Shown here: positions 32,455 to 44,529 of the stretch, one piece after another
How positions within the stretch are numbered: position 1 is the stretch's first letter
How the letters are laid out: each line of letters opens with the position of its first letter
Assembly: GCA_949130485.1 (NCBI GenBank)
Contig: OX422185.1
Span: 6,983,127 to 7,047,126 of the forward strand
Source of the DNA: Agelas oroides
Taxonomy: Eukaryota > Porifera > Demospongiae > Agelasida > Agelasidae
Direction: 5' to 3'
DNA: 64,000 bases
Program-made: the position numbers and the translations under genes
The notes under the pieces: generated by a model
Told to the model about the DNA's origin: nothing
Database searches by the model: none
What the model saw: only the letters and a program-made list of their open reading frames with translations

Positions 32455-35014
32455 ATGGGAGGCAGAGATGTGTTTAAAGCCACTCTCTTAATAATCTATA
32501 TAGTCAGTGTTGAAGGTTGGCCTGTCCACAATGATTATCTTGGAGGTAAGCCGTTGCATTATGGTAAAACAGATGGTGTCACAGTAAAAGCTACTTCATT
32601 ATATGAGCAGGTGGAAGCTTCTGCCGTAGTAGGTTGAACACAATAAGGAGAAGTGGGTTATGGGATAATTTCATTTCAAAAAGCAGATTGTGTGAAGATC
32701 TGGGCTCAAAGTGTTCTGTAAGAAAAGCCGACCAAAGCAGCTGCTGCAGAGGGAGTTGCTTGACAGTTTTACGGCTTTGATGTTGCTAACAATCTAGTTA
32801 ACTGGTTTGTGGCCATGTTGTGTTGGATGAGATATCATAAGTAGCTAGGATATCATTTACCACAGCCTTTCAGTCACTAGATTAAGTTATAATACTACTA
32901 GTACTACTAGGCGAATGCGGTGCATTGTGGGGCGAGCGTGAGCGAGTTGTATCGTGTATCGTGGCAGCATGCATGGTAGTTTAATAATACGTATAATTAT
33001 ACTGCATGTTTGTAATGTATATATGCACAGTGCACAATAGGATGTTTATACAAATTTATGCATCGGCAGTCTGCATGCATGGGTAGAGCGCCTAGCCCTA
33101 TCTCTCTCCGCTTCGTTAATCTTTCCTGCCTTTCCTCAGCTCTTTCTGCCGCACGTCGGGCTCTCTCTAGCCTAGCTGTTTTCCTTGTCTTGGCTGCGAT
33201 GGTTTCAGAGCTCTTCTGGAAGTATTCAGAATATACATATTCACTACAAGCAGCAAAACAACGACTATAAAAGCGTGCGCACGTGTTCCCAATTAGATCA
33301 CGCGCATAGGCAGCGTAGCAGCTATACGCACAATATACTGCATGTGTGTATATGCATAAAATAGAGAACCTAAGGTTTATATGTACAAATTCATGCAGCG
33401 GCAGTCAGGATAGAGCGCCCAGCCCATCTCTCTCCGGGCTGTGCTTCGTTAATCTTTCCTGCCTATGCTCGGCTGTCTTTGCCTCACGTCGAGCCCATTC
33501 TCTCCAGCGTCGTAGCCTGTCTTCCTTATCTTGCGATGGTTTTGGTGCTCTTCTGGAAATATCTATGTTCACTACAAATAGCAAAACAACTCTAAACCGG
33601 TGAATTATGAATAAACTGAATTATAAAAGTGTCTATGTCCGCATGCGTTTTTCGATCACGCGCATATTGTCCGCACACGGCGCGCGTACGCGTGCATTGG
33701 ACTTACGTACGATACATATAAACATATTTCAGAGAAATTCCGCCGTTAAACTCACAAGTGTGGGGCTCGCTCACGCTCGCCCCAACTACAGTATTGCGCA
33801 GTACGATCTGGAAGTTACAGTACAGAAAATCATGCCTCTGCATTAACCGCAATAGTAAAGTATTCTAAGATGGTGCATGAATGTACTCAGGGTGTAACGT
33901 CACATTTGTCATTATATACATGCACAAATTGCATATTTCAGTGCAGAATTTTCATGTAAAGTTGAGTTCTGACTTTTTGCATTCCAACACTAGCTGTTGC
34001 TTCCCTTTTCTCTAGTTCGTTATGCACGCACTAGTGCAGGCAACAGGCGGAGACCAATCTACAATGTGGCACACATGGTGAATGGCAGATCGCAGATTAA
34101 TGCAGAATGGGTCAATGAAGCCAATGCAATAGAATCTGACCTTGCCTTCAGGGATGATGGATATCCGGATAGGTTCTACCATGGAGTTCCTTGCGATTGT
34201 GGACGTAAGTGTACAGTTCAAGATGATGCATGTCACCACTCACTTTGACACCGTAAGACGTAAAGCTCTAAGAGATAAAACCTTTGGCTTGTTCTGGCTT
34301 GATCTAAAGCTTGGCAACGTGAAAGACTACACGTTTAGCGGGCGACAACTGGCCATAGAGATAACAAAACGAGGGTCCCTTTTTCCTCCAGGAGAAATAG
34401 TACCAAAATGTAATGTCCTACTTGGAGCTGAGAAATTGGTCCAGAAAAATTTCTTTCGTGGATTCCGACAGTACATTCAGGAAAATCGACCAGAACTGCT
34501 ACACAAATTTGGCTATGATTTCAGTAACCAGGATCTTAACATGGATGATATCCTTGCTACATTTGAAGAATTGGGCATCCGAGAACATATCTGGATAGGT
34601 GATGGGATAACTAATTGCTTGTTAAGGAGAAACACAAGGCTTGTAAAACTTGTGCAAAGACGAGACTCAAACTTTCAGCGGGCCCCATTCAAAGTGTACG
34701 CCTGGACAGCTGATAAGACATCAACTATGAGGACATGGCTACAGCTTGGCGTTGATGCTATCATTGTCAACTATCCAAACAGACTGAGGAACCTTGTCAA
34801 CAATGAATTTAAAAACAGCTTAGTCCTTGCAGATCAGAATACTAATCCATGGGAGCGTATCAAAGCCGCTGAAGCTGTTCCACCATTGGCACGTGGTTGT
34901 AGCACTTACACATTTAAAGCGTATTGCTGGAAGTACACCACTCCATATAATTGGTGCTGGTCATCTACAAGGTGCAACACAGACAATGACTGCTATGGGA
35001 GCTTTCGTTGTTAA
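32455..35014 (+). CDS. Secreted SMaseD-like phospholipase D (GDPD fold), frame-broken
   Basis: Exon 1 (32455-32545) encodes a signal peptide. The start was chosen at the MGGRD methionine because hydrophobic KATLLIIYIVSVEG follows. A 1470-base intron joins it in phase 1 to an exon opening at 34016. The downstream protein matches the sphingomyelinase D/phospholipase D family best known from sicariid spider venoms. Visible hallmarks are a first catalytic His (34072-34074) after an NVA triplet and acidic metal ligands in NAIESDLAF (34132-34140). A second His comes just before a Gly and a CDCG loop (34180-34182), with a further Asp in FWLDLKLG. A GDGITNCLL segment and an NPWE tail motif follow. 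The C-terminus adds about 35 residues with seven or eight cysteines, not usual for the family. Between about 34205 and 34250 the frame moves by one register, so the gene as read is interrupted. It may be a young pseudogene or an assembly error. Confidence 0.8.
32928..33784. mobile_element. GGGGCGAGC-type element in the intron of the SMaseD-like gene
   Basis: TGGGGCGAGCGTGAGCGAG at the left and CTCGCTCACGCTCGCCCCA at the right are exact inverted termini. Inside, a unit of about 310 bases is tandemly duplicated (about 33010-33290 and 33345-33600; shared pieces include TTCGTTAATCTTTCCTGCCT). The frames it carries have no recognisable domain. Confidence 0.65.
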
Positions 35015-36229
35015 TTACAGCACTTAGCTACTAGGAACTTGTAGAACTGATAAAGATAGCTGTTTAGAAATGGTTTGTGGACATTAGGCCACATAGCTAC
35101 CTGCTTCTTCATACTACATTTATTGTATATACACTTTCATGAGTTATCATAAAGTGAAAATAATTCTGGGTGGTAACACATATGCATCCAAATTTGTCAT
35201 CAAGATGGAGGAAAAAACATTGAGAGAGCAAAGAACCCCCCAAAAATGAGATGAAAATAAACAGAGCCCAGCTGGGGATTATCTTGTGTTTAGGTGCTCT
35301 TACCCACTGAGCTACTGAGCAGGTATAAGTGTTACCTGTAATTATACTCTTTGAGATGTTTTTCCTCACCCTTGAATGAGCTATAACACTTATCAGAGTA
35401 CTGTGCTAATAAAGCACAAAACCTAAAACTAAGTATTCATGTGTGTGACGGTGGCCTCTGTGATGTGTGATGGTGAGTTTAAAATACGTGGGTGGAACGT
35501 TGCAGTGTATTTGTACAAGAACATTGAGAAGGGGATCATGGAAACATGAGTAAGATTTTCAAATTTAAGTTACAGGTAAATTTTCAAAGAAAAGATATAG
35601 GAATGGAAATGGAATGGAAATGGAATGGAGATGCCAAAAGGCATTCAAACAAGGTGTAGGGATGGATGGTATAAACAACCCTATCCTCACATAATTTTCA
35701 AATATTACAGCAACTGTAGCACTAAATCAATACTGTGCTGATTATACAGCAGCTTGGCCTTCCCTCAAAGTCTGACCCTCCCCCGACTCCTGTTCATGAC
35801 TGCTCTCTTGAAGGCTAGCCAGGGGTGGAGGGTGGTAATCTGCCTTTGGCTTCTTGGGAGTATGGTCCACCTGAGTAGTTGGGTGAGACAAGCAGTTTAC
35901 CCATTTTTACCCTTGAAGTTACGGATGTGGAAAAAACAATTCACTTCATTCATAGCTGTGAATTTTTGGAACATTTCCTTGTATAGATATTTCCACTAAT
36001 GGTGTAATCACCATGATATAGTCATAGGAATATACGTAATACATTGTCTGATATGAAATAGTCTAGGTGTAGTACATTGATCATATTTAAAGGGTGATGA
36101 TTAATATTTTGAGAGAGTATGTATAGTTGGAATTGGCTGGGTCTTACTGCAAAGCTTGCCTGCTGCTTCTGTGCATGCTTAGGAACTCCGGTAGCTCAGT
36201 CATGCAGTGTATGCTGTAAGTAAATCTGA
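35015..36229. other. Intergenic interval
   Basis: It lies between two convergent gene ends. It contains TGGAATGGAAATGGAATGG simple repeats near 35600 and the tRNA-like piece listed separately. No exon is supported. Confidence 0.45.
35280..35345 (-). other. tRNA-like A-box fragment, possible SINE head
   Basis: The minus strand reads GTAGCTCAGTGGGTAAGAGC, an excellent tRNA D-arm and A box. GATAATCCCC follows after too short a spacing to be a true T arm, and no acceptor stem closes. Weaker A-box-like strings occur at 31278 and 36189 on the plus strand. It is not a functional tRNA gene; a short tRNA-derived repeat is possible. Confidence 0.35.
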
Positions 36230-39200
36230 CTAGTAAATCAGAAGGTCTTCCAGCTGTGCTCTAGTTACTCTCTCAATATTTTTTTTCCTTCTTGATAATA
36301 AGTATATGTACACCTGGTCCAGCTGCAGTCGCAGTCTGGCACTCTCGCGATTCTGGATTCCAGAATCAGTCTCACTGTAGAGTTTACCACAAGTAATGAA
36401 CCACTCTGGGGCTACACCTGTATGACATAGCAAGGAAGCACTTGTGCTGCACTAAAGAAAACCATACATGAAACAGTGGATATGCATGGTGGCATTCTAG
36501 GGAGTGTGCATATAGGCTAGGAAACTGATATAAAAAGCAACTGTTAAACTAAAGCAACACTACATGGGATACAAACAAAAAACAACAACTTATTATGATA
36601 ACTGATAGCTAAGTTTTGATGAAGAACCAAATCCACTAAGAATCAGCTTACATACGCATATCTCTATTTAGAATACTGAGTGCTGAGCATTGCCCTGAAA
36701 TGATTCTCATAAGCTTGATTCGATCTTGTTTTGAGCTGACACCAAGTTCATGCTGAAGAATGGGTTCATCACATTCCACCAGAATCACCCCATCAATTGA
36801 TTCTTTCACAAAATTCTTCTGGTACTTTTTCATACCCAGCAGATCTAGCAGCCTCAGGACCTATAAAGTATGACAAAGCAAATACATGCACGCATCACAC
36901 TTTACCTAGTTTACCAAGGGATTATATTGATGAGAAGATAGCATGGCTGTACTGATCAGGTAGCACGTAAGGCTACATTCTCCAACTGATTTCATGAAGA
37001 GCTACATACTACAATGTAGGATGGGTGTACTTGTACAATGATATTGGCTCCTAAGAGGCATCTGTATTCATGTTTTATTGTATTGTACATTTTGGAACTT
37101 ATGCTTTTAATTTAGTAACAGTTACCAGAGTACCATGATGTCTATGGGCTAGTAGAGAGCTACATGCAGTGACAGCAAGTATATGGCAACATTGCAGTGC
37201 AGAGGATCCCCGTGATAGATGACCAACCTTGGCAGTAATTGTTCACCAGCATAATTATTTAATTATACTGACTTGAGGCAGAGACAGACCAATATTTGGT
37301 TCAGCAGCTTTCGTATGATATGACACAGGTAAGCACAGCTTGAGTATTAAATGGATCTTCTGCAGACCCTTCTGCAAGCATTATATGAATGTATAATGTT
37401 GTAATAAGAAGATAATTATACTAAGATTCTCAAAATCTAATGTCTTTATTACCTCTGTTTTTGTCAGGGTTTCCAGTTCAGACTTTAGAATCTCACTCTG
37501 TCTGCTGGGAGGAGTTGGCAGAGGAGTTAAAGCAGAAACAGGAGGATGAGGAGGAGGAGAAAGGGGTAATTTCATTCTCTTTTCTGCTTCCAGCATTTGA
37601 CGGTGGCTTAGATTTTCAGTTTTGGTTGAAATAGTAGCTGGAGAAGTCCCTAGCTTCAACTTTTCAACTGTGTACATGTGTGTATAGATTTGAGGGCATG
37701 CATGCATGTGTAAATGTGTGTAAAACAGTAGCATTAAGGTCCCTGTAATTCAAATATACATACACATGCGTTTTGATATTGTGTACATCTGTATATGTGT
37801 AGATGTTGTGTACCATAACAATACTACAAGTGGAGTATTACGTTTTTTAAGGGCTAATACATTTCAAATATGCTCTTCAGGCAAAGCTGTATTATACCAG
37901 CTATTAGAGGCATCTAAGCTATCGCTTGACTATGAATACACAGTTATGGTACCATTTGAGGTGAGAGACGACATCCCAAGACTTTCAGCAGATGAGGGTG
38001 TAGCAGGAGGGGACGAAGTGTCTCCAAACTGAGCAACACTATAGTCTCTGGCGTCACTGATTGATGTCTGAAGATGTGACTGTGTAGCATACGCATATGC
38101 ATAACTGCCAGTCCTATCCATGCAAACCTGGGACTCGAGTTCTTCGTACACATGTTCAGTTCTCTCCTTACTTTTGGTCGGAATAACCCTCACTTCAATG
38201 TCAAGACTGGTTGGGAGCTCAACAACAGCTTTTTGTATTGCATCTTCATCACCCACTGGAGTTGCTATCAGGAATGTTTCTATGTACTGGTTCACAAGTA
38301 AGACAGGCTCTGAAAGTACATGTTCTGGAAATACTCTTTCACTTTCAGCATCTGGAAACATTCTGGCCATCGTTGGCAGTGGATCTGGTACATATCTCAC
38401 AAGTTCAGGAAGGCGCAGCTGTGTGCAGTGTGGGTCTGTGGTGAAGTGCCCCATACACTCTCTCTGTAGAAACTTCTCTTTCTGATCTGTCACACTTACT
38501 ACCTTCAACGCACGACTCCCTTTCTGAATGCCTCGAACGGCAAGGATTTCACCTTCTCTCACCGAGGATTTCTTGTCTGTACCACAGCAACTGCTCCTTG
38601 CACAGACAAGTTTAGGTAGTGGTGTCGAATCTATTAGTTCACCTACACTGTCAAAGCTCACCGGTAGGAGACTATTAGAGCCTTCTTTCTGAAAGATGAT
38701 GCCAAACCTTGCAGCTGAATTGAAAGGCATAATGTATGACTTATGGCCACCAAAATCTTTGAGTGTGACCAGATTTGTTTGTTTGACAGAATGAATGCTG
38801 TACATCTCCTCAGATGCAACTGCAGCATGCTCACCAAAGTACCCCTTTACTACTTGGACATCAAGTGGGAAAGACTGTGAATACTTTGCTGTTAATGCAG
38901 ACAAAGAGAGTCTGTCACCTCCATCAGATTTACCATCTGTTGTTAACATGACCTTATTGGGCGTACTGACGGATTTTGTTTGTTTTTTCTTCGGCACACT
39001 AGTTGATGGTTCCTGTGACTGATATGAATGCAAAATCACTGGTTCGGTTTTATGTCGACGAAGTTGAAGTGATTTTGGTATGGGTGGAGGATGGTGTGAG
39101 TTGTTTGGTACAGGTGGTGGTGGTGCATGCCTGTGTGGTTTAATTCTAGGGGATGACTCAGTGGGTGAGCCATTTTGGCATAAATTGCCAGCTTTGTTTG

Positions 39201-39798
39201 AATTGCTTGGTACAGGAGGTAGTGGTGCACGCCTGCATGGTTTTATTCTGAGGGAGGATCGAGTGGATGTTGATGCTGGGAGTGAAATGTCACCTTTTCG
39301 TGAGCGGTTGGGTACAGTTGGCGGTATACAATTGCGGTACAGATGATCCTCAGTGGAATCTAGAGCGGATGTTGGTGCTGGGAGTGAAATTTGATGTTTT
39401 AGTGAGCGGCTTGGTAGAGGTGGGGGTGAGGAATTGCTATACTGTTGACTCTCAGAGGCTGATTGTGTTGAGCGAGAAATGTGACTATTTTGCAAGTGGC
39501 TTGGTACAGGTGGAGGAGAGAAGGTGCTGGATGTTGGTGAAATGTCACTTTTTTGCGAGTGGCTTGGTACAGGTGGGGGAGAGAAGGTGCTGGATGTTGG
39601 TGAAACGTCACCTTTTTGCGAGTGGCTTGGTACAGGTGGGGGTAAGAAGGTGCTGAATGTTGGTAGTGGGAGTGCGAAACCATCTCTTTGTGAATGGCTT
39701 GGTACAGGTGGGGGCAAAAAGTTGCTGTATAGGTCATCTTCAGTGACATTTTGAGGAAGCAAGGTATTATCTCTGCTCTGCAGGTCGCTTGCCATCAT
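36230..39798 (-). CDS. GAREM-like adaptor: proline-rich repeats, CABIT domain, SAM domain
   Basis: Exons are 39798-37953, 37667-37453, 36860-36656 and 36417-36230. Reading phases agree at all three junctions (1, 0, 1), giving about 817 residues. Residues 25-245 hold about ten PPPVPSHSQ-type proline motifs, likely SH3 ligands. Residues about 297-545 form a CABIT domain, opening LSLSALTAKYSQSFPLDVQV and including KSYIMPFNSAARFGIIF and a GEILAVRGIQ stretch. A tyrosine-bearing linker (HVYEELES, GSYAYAYA) offers phosphorylation sites. A second proline-rich stretch (exon 2, LPLSPPPHPP) leads to a SAM domain at 688-755 (VLRLLDLLGMKKY...). CABIT plus SAM is the layout of GAREM, a growth-factor-receptor adaptor acting on Grb2/ERK. 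Here the proline-rich block precedes CABIT instead of following it. An acceptor-like TGCTGTAG just upstream of the start codon leaves open an earlier exon. Confidence 0.85.
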
Positions 39799-39814
39799 AT
39801 CTCTCGCACTACAG

Positions 39815-41480
39815 CAAAATGTAAAAGATAATTGGTTTTCAAGTTTGTGATTTATTGATGATGCTTAATTCTTCAGTTACTCATTAAAAACATGAACAGT
39901 GTGGATATGAGTAGATACTTGTAGGGTAAGCTGGCACGCATTGTGAACCATAGTGTGAGAAGTAGCATCCGACTAGCTACATACTTAATTTTATAAGATA
40001 TAAATCCAATAATGTATGATACCATGATGCTCTGTTTTGAAGGACTAAGCTTTATAAATTTTAATTACACCATATCAATGTTCATTAGGGACAACATCGT
40101 GGGACTCCCACTAGCTGGAGTCCCCCCACAGGTAAGCCAATTTAAGTAGGGGCATAAACATTTCAAACCTCTGAACCAACCTCTTTACTAGTAACATGAC
40201 ATTAACCTAGTAAAAGTCAGAAATCTGTTTACAAGCTTAGTGCTGATGAGCTGTTAAAATTAGAGAAAGATATACAGCAGCTAATACAAAAAAAGCCAAA
40301 AAAAAATTTGTGTAGCGTGTAAACAGCTACAGTATTGCTTCTTTCCTGGTTTTGCACCTGGATAATAAGCGCAATTCGACAGTAGTGTACCTGTAAATTT
40401 TCTACTAGGATTAACGCTTAGTTAACTTTGTCCTTGATTGGGCAGGCTAGTTTCTACAAATAGGTCGGGCAAAGCAAGTTATTGACTATAAAACAGCGGT
40501 TCCCCCAGCGGCTTCATCGCTAGCGAATTTCAACGATATAATATCGACGATCTCTACGACTCGACTCTCAAATATTAAAACACAGAGCCATTCTCAAATC
40601 ATGGCGTTTGTCCGGCTTTCGTTTTTTTTTACCTGCCAAGTACATACTCATTTGCTGTCATGTACACGTGCTACCAAACAGGCGTCGCGGTTTTGGGGGT
40701 GTGGTCAATTTTTGCCTTCATTATTAAGCGCATATTGGGTATTAAGCGCATATTTCCTGGCAGTTTTGGAAATAAGCATATGCACTTATTAACCCGTGTA
40801 TACGGTATGTCGATGTGAACAAAATTTTGCCAAAGTCACAGGGGAAAAAGTAAGGACTGGAGATCCCGTGTACTTACAGCTTGTATGAACTCAAGATCTA
40901 CATTGATGAAATGAAAGAGTTTGTTGACTTTTTGTGTTGTTAGGACATCTATAGCTAAATCTAGCTGTAAGATCATTTACGAATACAGTGGAACCGGACC
41001 TCCCCTGCGTGCATGTCTGGAATGCAGAGGCATCCGTTGTTCAGGGCTTTTGTTATACGTTTGGTAGGCATGGTAAGGTGTGCTCGGGCTGTTGAATATG
41101 ATGATGTCACATATTTGGATACCTCCGTGGGTTTTAGCTACTGTAATCCACTTGCATTGTTTGTCAATGTACCCATTCATCACTGTGATCTTGTTTTTGG
41201 ATTACATGTTGACTCCGCAAAATATCTCGATACATTTTAGGCACTTTATCTGGTGTAAAGTGTGGACGGCTACACTGATCCACTCATGCAAGGAGCTGCA
41301 ACATTATATCAAAGAGTCGGTAGACTCTCTATGTAGGGATGGCACAGACATGCAATATATGCAATTCATAAGTAAAAGCCATATGACTTCACCACAAATA
41401 TGTTAAATGCTTATTTAAGCTCACAGCCTTTCTCTTTGAGTGCCTTTATGATCACCAAGACTCATATAGTTGCCCAAATG
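39815..41480. other. Gene-free interval upstream of the CABIT-SAM gene
   Basis: The minus-strand promoter of the neighbouring gene should be here. TTAAGCGCATATT is repeated at 40723-40750. The frames at 41013-41406 lack any conserved feature and are not supported. Confidence 0.4.
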
Positions 41481-41591
41481 GAAGACACCTACCTGCAAGT
41501 GTGCAGTAGCGAAAGTGCCATTTTTGTTATTTCTTTCTTGTTACGACCACATGTTCAACAATGATATCTCGAAAACGGTTCAAGTACTCAC

Positions 41592-41690
41592 CATCACATT
41601 ACCACGAAACTGATACTTATCATAGTATGGAGCTCTATGACCACTCAGCATCTTCATAGCTTGAAATTCACCCTGGTCAAAAAAGCTGTT
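41592..41690 (-). pseudogene. Exon-like copy of a repeated 33-codon unit (start codon lost)
   Basis: The minus strand reads SFFDQGEFQAMKMLSGHRAP and ends at an ATG/GTGAGT donor. It matches the exon at 57800-57898 codon for codon but lacks that copy's ATG. Flanking DNA also matches, including the palindromic CCAGACCAAAGACCAC box at about 41770, so the exon travelled as part of a larger repeat. Confidence 0.5.
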
Positions 41691-41959
41691 CACAGCACTG
41701 CTCAGATGATGTCTGTAGCGTTGGACGCCATTCTAATTTTGTACGCATGCGCACACATACTTTCATTCCCAGACCAAAGACCACGGTTATTGGTCTGGGA
41801 GTGAGATTAGTGCATGGCTGACCAGCGCACGGCTGGCACAGTCTCTTCCCGTAGTAGTGCCATGCACACCACCTACTCACAGCTTTAGTAAAGCTAGGAT
41901 GGTCAGTCGTCAATACAGTATCTGTGCCAGTCAGTTGTCATGCGATCAAAAGTCAGGAA

Positions 41960-43630
41960 ATTGGCTTCACAAAAGGTCAGAAATAAGTATAAAAATGTAA
42001 CAAGATAAAAAGATGTAGGCATGGCATGCCAAAAAGTATGCAAAAAAGGTAGGAATGATAATTTATATTCATAATTATATATACAAAATCTGCTTTATCC
42101 CTTTTTCATTTTCCCAGTTCGTGTGTGCATATTGCCTACTATACAGCTGAAATTTCTATTAACAGCTACCCACACCTGTAACAGTAAACACCCCATTTAC
42201 CACTTCAAAAGATGTAGCAAAATAGATTTTGTCTGGCCAAAAGTTAATCCTTTAGCAGCTGATCATGCGCTATGAATTTGGGAATAACCGTCCAGGTGAA
42301 CTGGAGAAAATTCTATTTTTAGAGTCTCTGCGCGTTAAGCATTTGAGTAGCAATATCTGGTTGGGCGTGGCACACAAAATTCTCACGCAATTTTTTTCAG
42401 GGACTCTAGAGGTACATCGATGTATCTTCCAACTGGAGAGGGTGTGTAGTAAACATTTTAACTAGCTATGATTTTTTAAATTTAAAACACCATTTGGGCA
42501 TTCATCCTGTCAAGCATAATTTGCCAGAATCAAAAGTGAGAGAAAACATCCCACAATGTTGATTTCCAGTACATTACCCTCTGTAAGCTATACACTAGGG
42601 TGTGCATGGTTAGGGTTGGTATAAATATAGTACAGAACGAGAAGGAGAAGCAGCGAATTGAAGGGATTTAATCTTCACATAATCGTAACATAAAGATCAC
42701 GTGACTAACAAAAGTGGGCGTAACTGTAAAATGCAAGCAAGGTATTGTAGCTCTCTACATCGTGCTTATCACTGTCATATCCCCGTGAATAAGTTCCGTG
42801 GCCTGTAAGCTGTACATAGGACACAGAAGCATGGACTTTATATGCCGTTCAGCGGTTGAGCGATTCAACTGCAAGTGACCTTTGTACTCAGTAAGTGCCG
42901 ACTGAGCGTGTGAAAACTGTTTGTGTCAAGGTGGAACAGAAGAACGCCAAATAAAACAATCTGACCTGGCTCGAAAAATTGCTTACCATCAGAGAATACA
43001 CATACGATATTTTTTTACTGGACAGACAGACAGACGGACAAAACAAGGGTATAAAGCATTTAGACAACCAAAATAGGGAAGCACTCTGGTTAACTGAATA
43101 ATATGCAATGAATATGGTAAACTGTGTAATTGCTATAGTAGATCTGGTACAGTGTTTACACAGCCTGCTAACCTCATGTTCAGGCTACTGCCCAAGTTTT
43201 TATCACTCATGGTAAGCTTACTGACAATGCAAGTTACTTCGTTGCTGCTTGCCTGCCTTATCTTTATGCCACCAAGCAGTATTAACTTACAGTACCTTTC
43301 AAATCTTACTTATGAGCATTTCACCAAGCTCTTCAATTGTTTTACACAGCACCTGCTCACATTGTTCAGCTACACATAACATTGCCACTGCACACCTGTT
43401 ATTAGTACTACTGTTTGAGTTGACTTGCAAAATGTAAACAAAACAGCTGTGCAATGACTATAATTATGTGGTTATTTGCCCTGTAGAGACATAACTGCCA
43501 ATTTGATGAGGGCTGTTAGGGGAAAGTTGGGATTACGTATACAAGTGAGATGAGCCAATGTGACACTGGCCCAGCCCTCCCACCCAGTTATTAATGAAAT
43601 GTTTTTCTCTTCCCTACTCAGGTGCTTGAT
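41960..43630. other. Gene-free interval
   Basis: A diverged GATGTAGGCATGGCATGCC piece at about 42013 belongs to the 56.5 kb repeat family. No exon is supported; the frames at 42265-42465 and 43152-43437 look incidental. Confidence 0.4.
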
Positions 43631-43636
43631 GTGTGG

Positions 43637-44240
43637 TTAACCCTTTAACCACTGTTCATGCATTTATGCATGGTGACTTTGGCCGCATGTTATCAGTTGG
43701 TGCAATCCATTTTGATGGTAGGTTTTGCGTTAGCAGAATGGGTGGGACAGGGGGAGGTGGACGGGCATAGCCACAAAGTGCCATGCATATGCAGGGCCGT
43801 TGGAAGCGGGGCATTTGGGGCGGCCTTGGCCACCCCACTTTTTCTGTAAGCTTTTGAAGTTTGAAGTTTAAACCTTGAATAATTTCAATGGTACTGTTTC
43901 TTTTACTGATTCATTTATCTCTGAACAGCATTATCACCGTACTTTCCATGTACATGCGCGATCATGTTTTCAGCAGGTATCCGCGTGAAGCATAGATAAA
44001 TCTTTCGGCCGTTTTGCAGCCAAACTCACGCTCTTCTCTTAGCCGCCCCACCTCTAAAAGTCTTCCGACAGCCCTGATATGGGGGCTGTCTTGGCTGACT
44101 GCAAAAGGGTCGGCACTGGCTTGGCCATTTCTCTCCATTATAGAAACCGCTGCTGTGCTTTTGCAGGAGCACTAGTTTTGGTATTGTAGGCAGTTTTCAG
44201 TTAGGAGGAGCGTTTGGTAGTTGGAGAGACCATTGAAAGC
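43637..44240 (-). repeat. Dispersed repeat family copy in inverse orientation, interrupted
   Basis: Reverse-complement counterpart of the 23.2 kb copy. It starts with AACCCTTTAACCACTG, then GCATGTTATCAGTTGGTGCA and GGGTGGGACAGGGGGAGGTG. After an interruption at 43792-44075 it resumes with CTTGGCCATTTCTCTCC and AGGAGGAGCGTTTGGTAGTT. It has no 128-base tandem expansion. Confidence 0.75.
43792..44075. mobile_element. CAGGGC-ended transposon nested in the repeat copy
   Basis: The ends CAGGGCCGTTGGAAG and CTTCCGACAGCCCTG are inverted 15-mers with two mismatches. ATATG flanks both sides, and the interrupted repeat continues across it, proving insertion. Inner GGCGGCC and GCCGCC boxes also pair. 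No transposase. Confidence 0.75.
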
Positions 44241-44529
44241 TTGCTAATGAGTGGGTGTCGTCAAGGTCATGAACCCCCAGAGAATGGCTCAAAGAAGCTT
44301 TTCAGTGCTAGCTCCAAGCAGAAGTGGAAATACAGTATTCATAGCCTAAAAAGACTTCCAATGAATTGCCTACCATGGTTAATGGTTGAAGTGCACATTG
44401 TAAGTGCCAAGTGTTGGAAAGTGCTGCTAAATGACAAACTATAAACAGAAGAGTTTCCTCCCCCCTCTTTCCATTTACATGTCACTGCTCTTTGCGCTGA
44501 TCTTGTAAATGTGAAGCAAAAAATTAATT

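Noticed and set aside
34200-34220. GTAAGT-like string as an extra intron in the SMaseD-like gene
   Set aside because: Any AG partner that would fix the frame lies within a few bases, far below a workable intron length, so a frame break is the simpler reading.
39036-39754. Gly/Val-rich plus-strand frames and His/Tyr-rich minus-strand frames
   Set aside because: Alternate-frame shadows of the proline-rich repeats of the CABIT-SAM gene.
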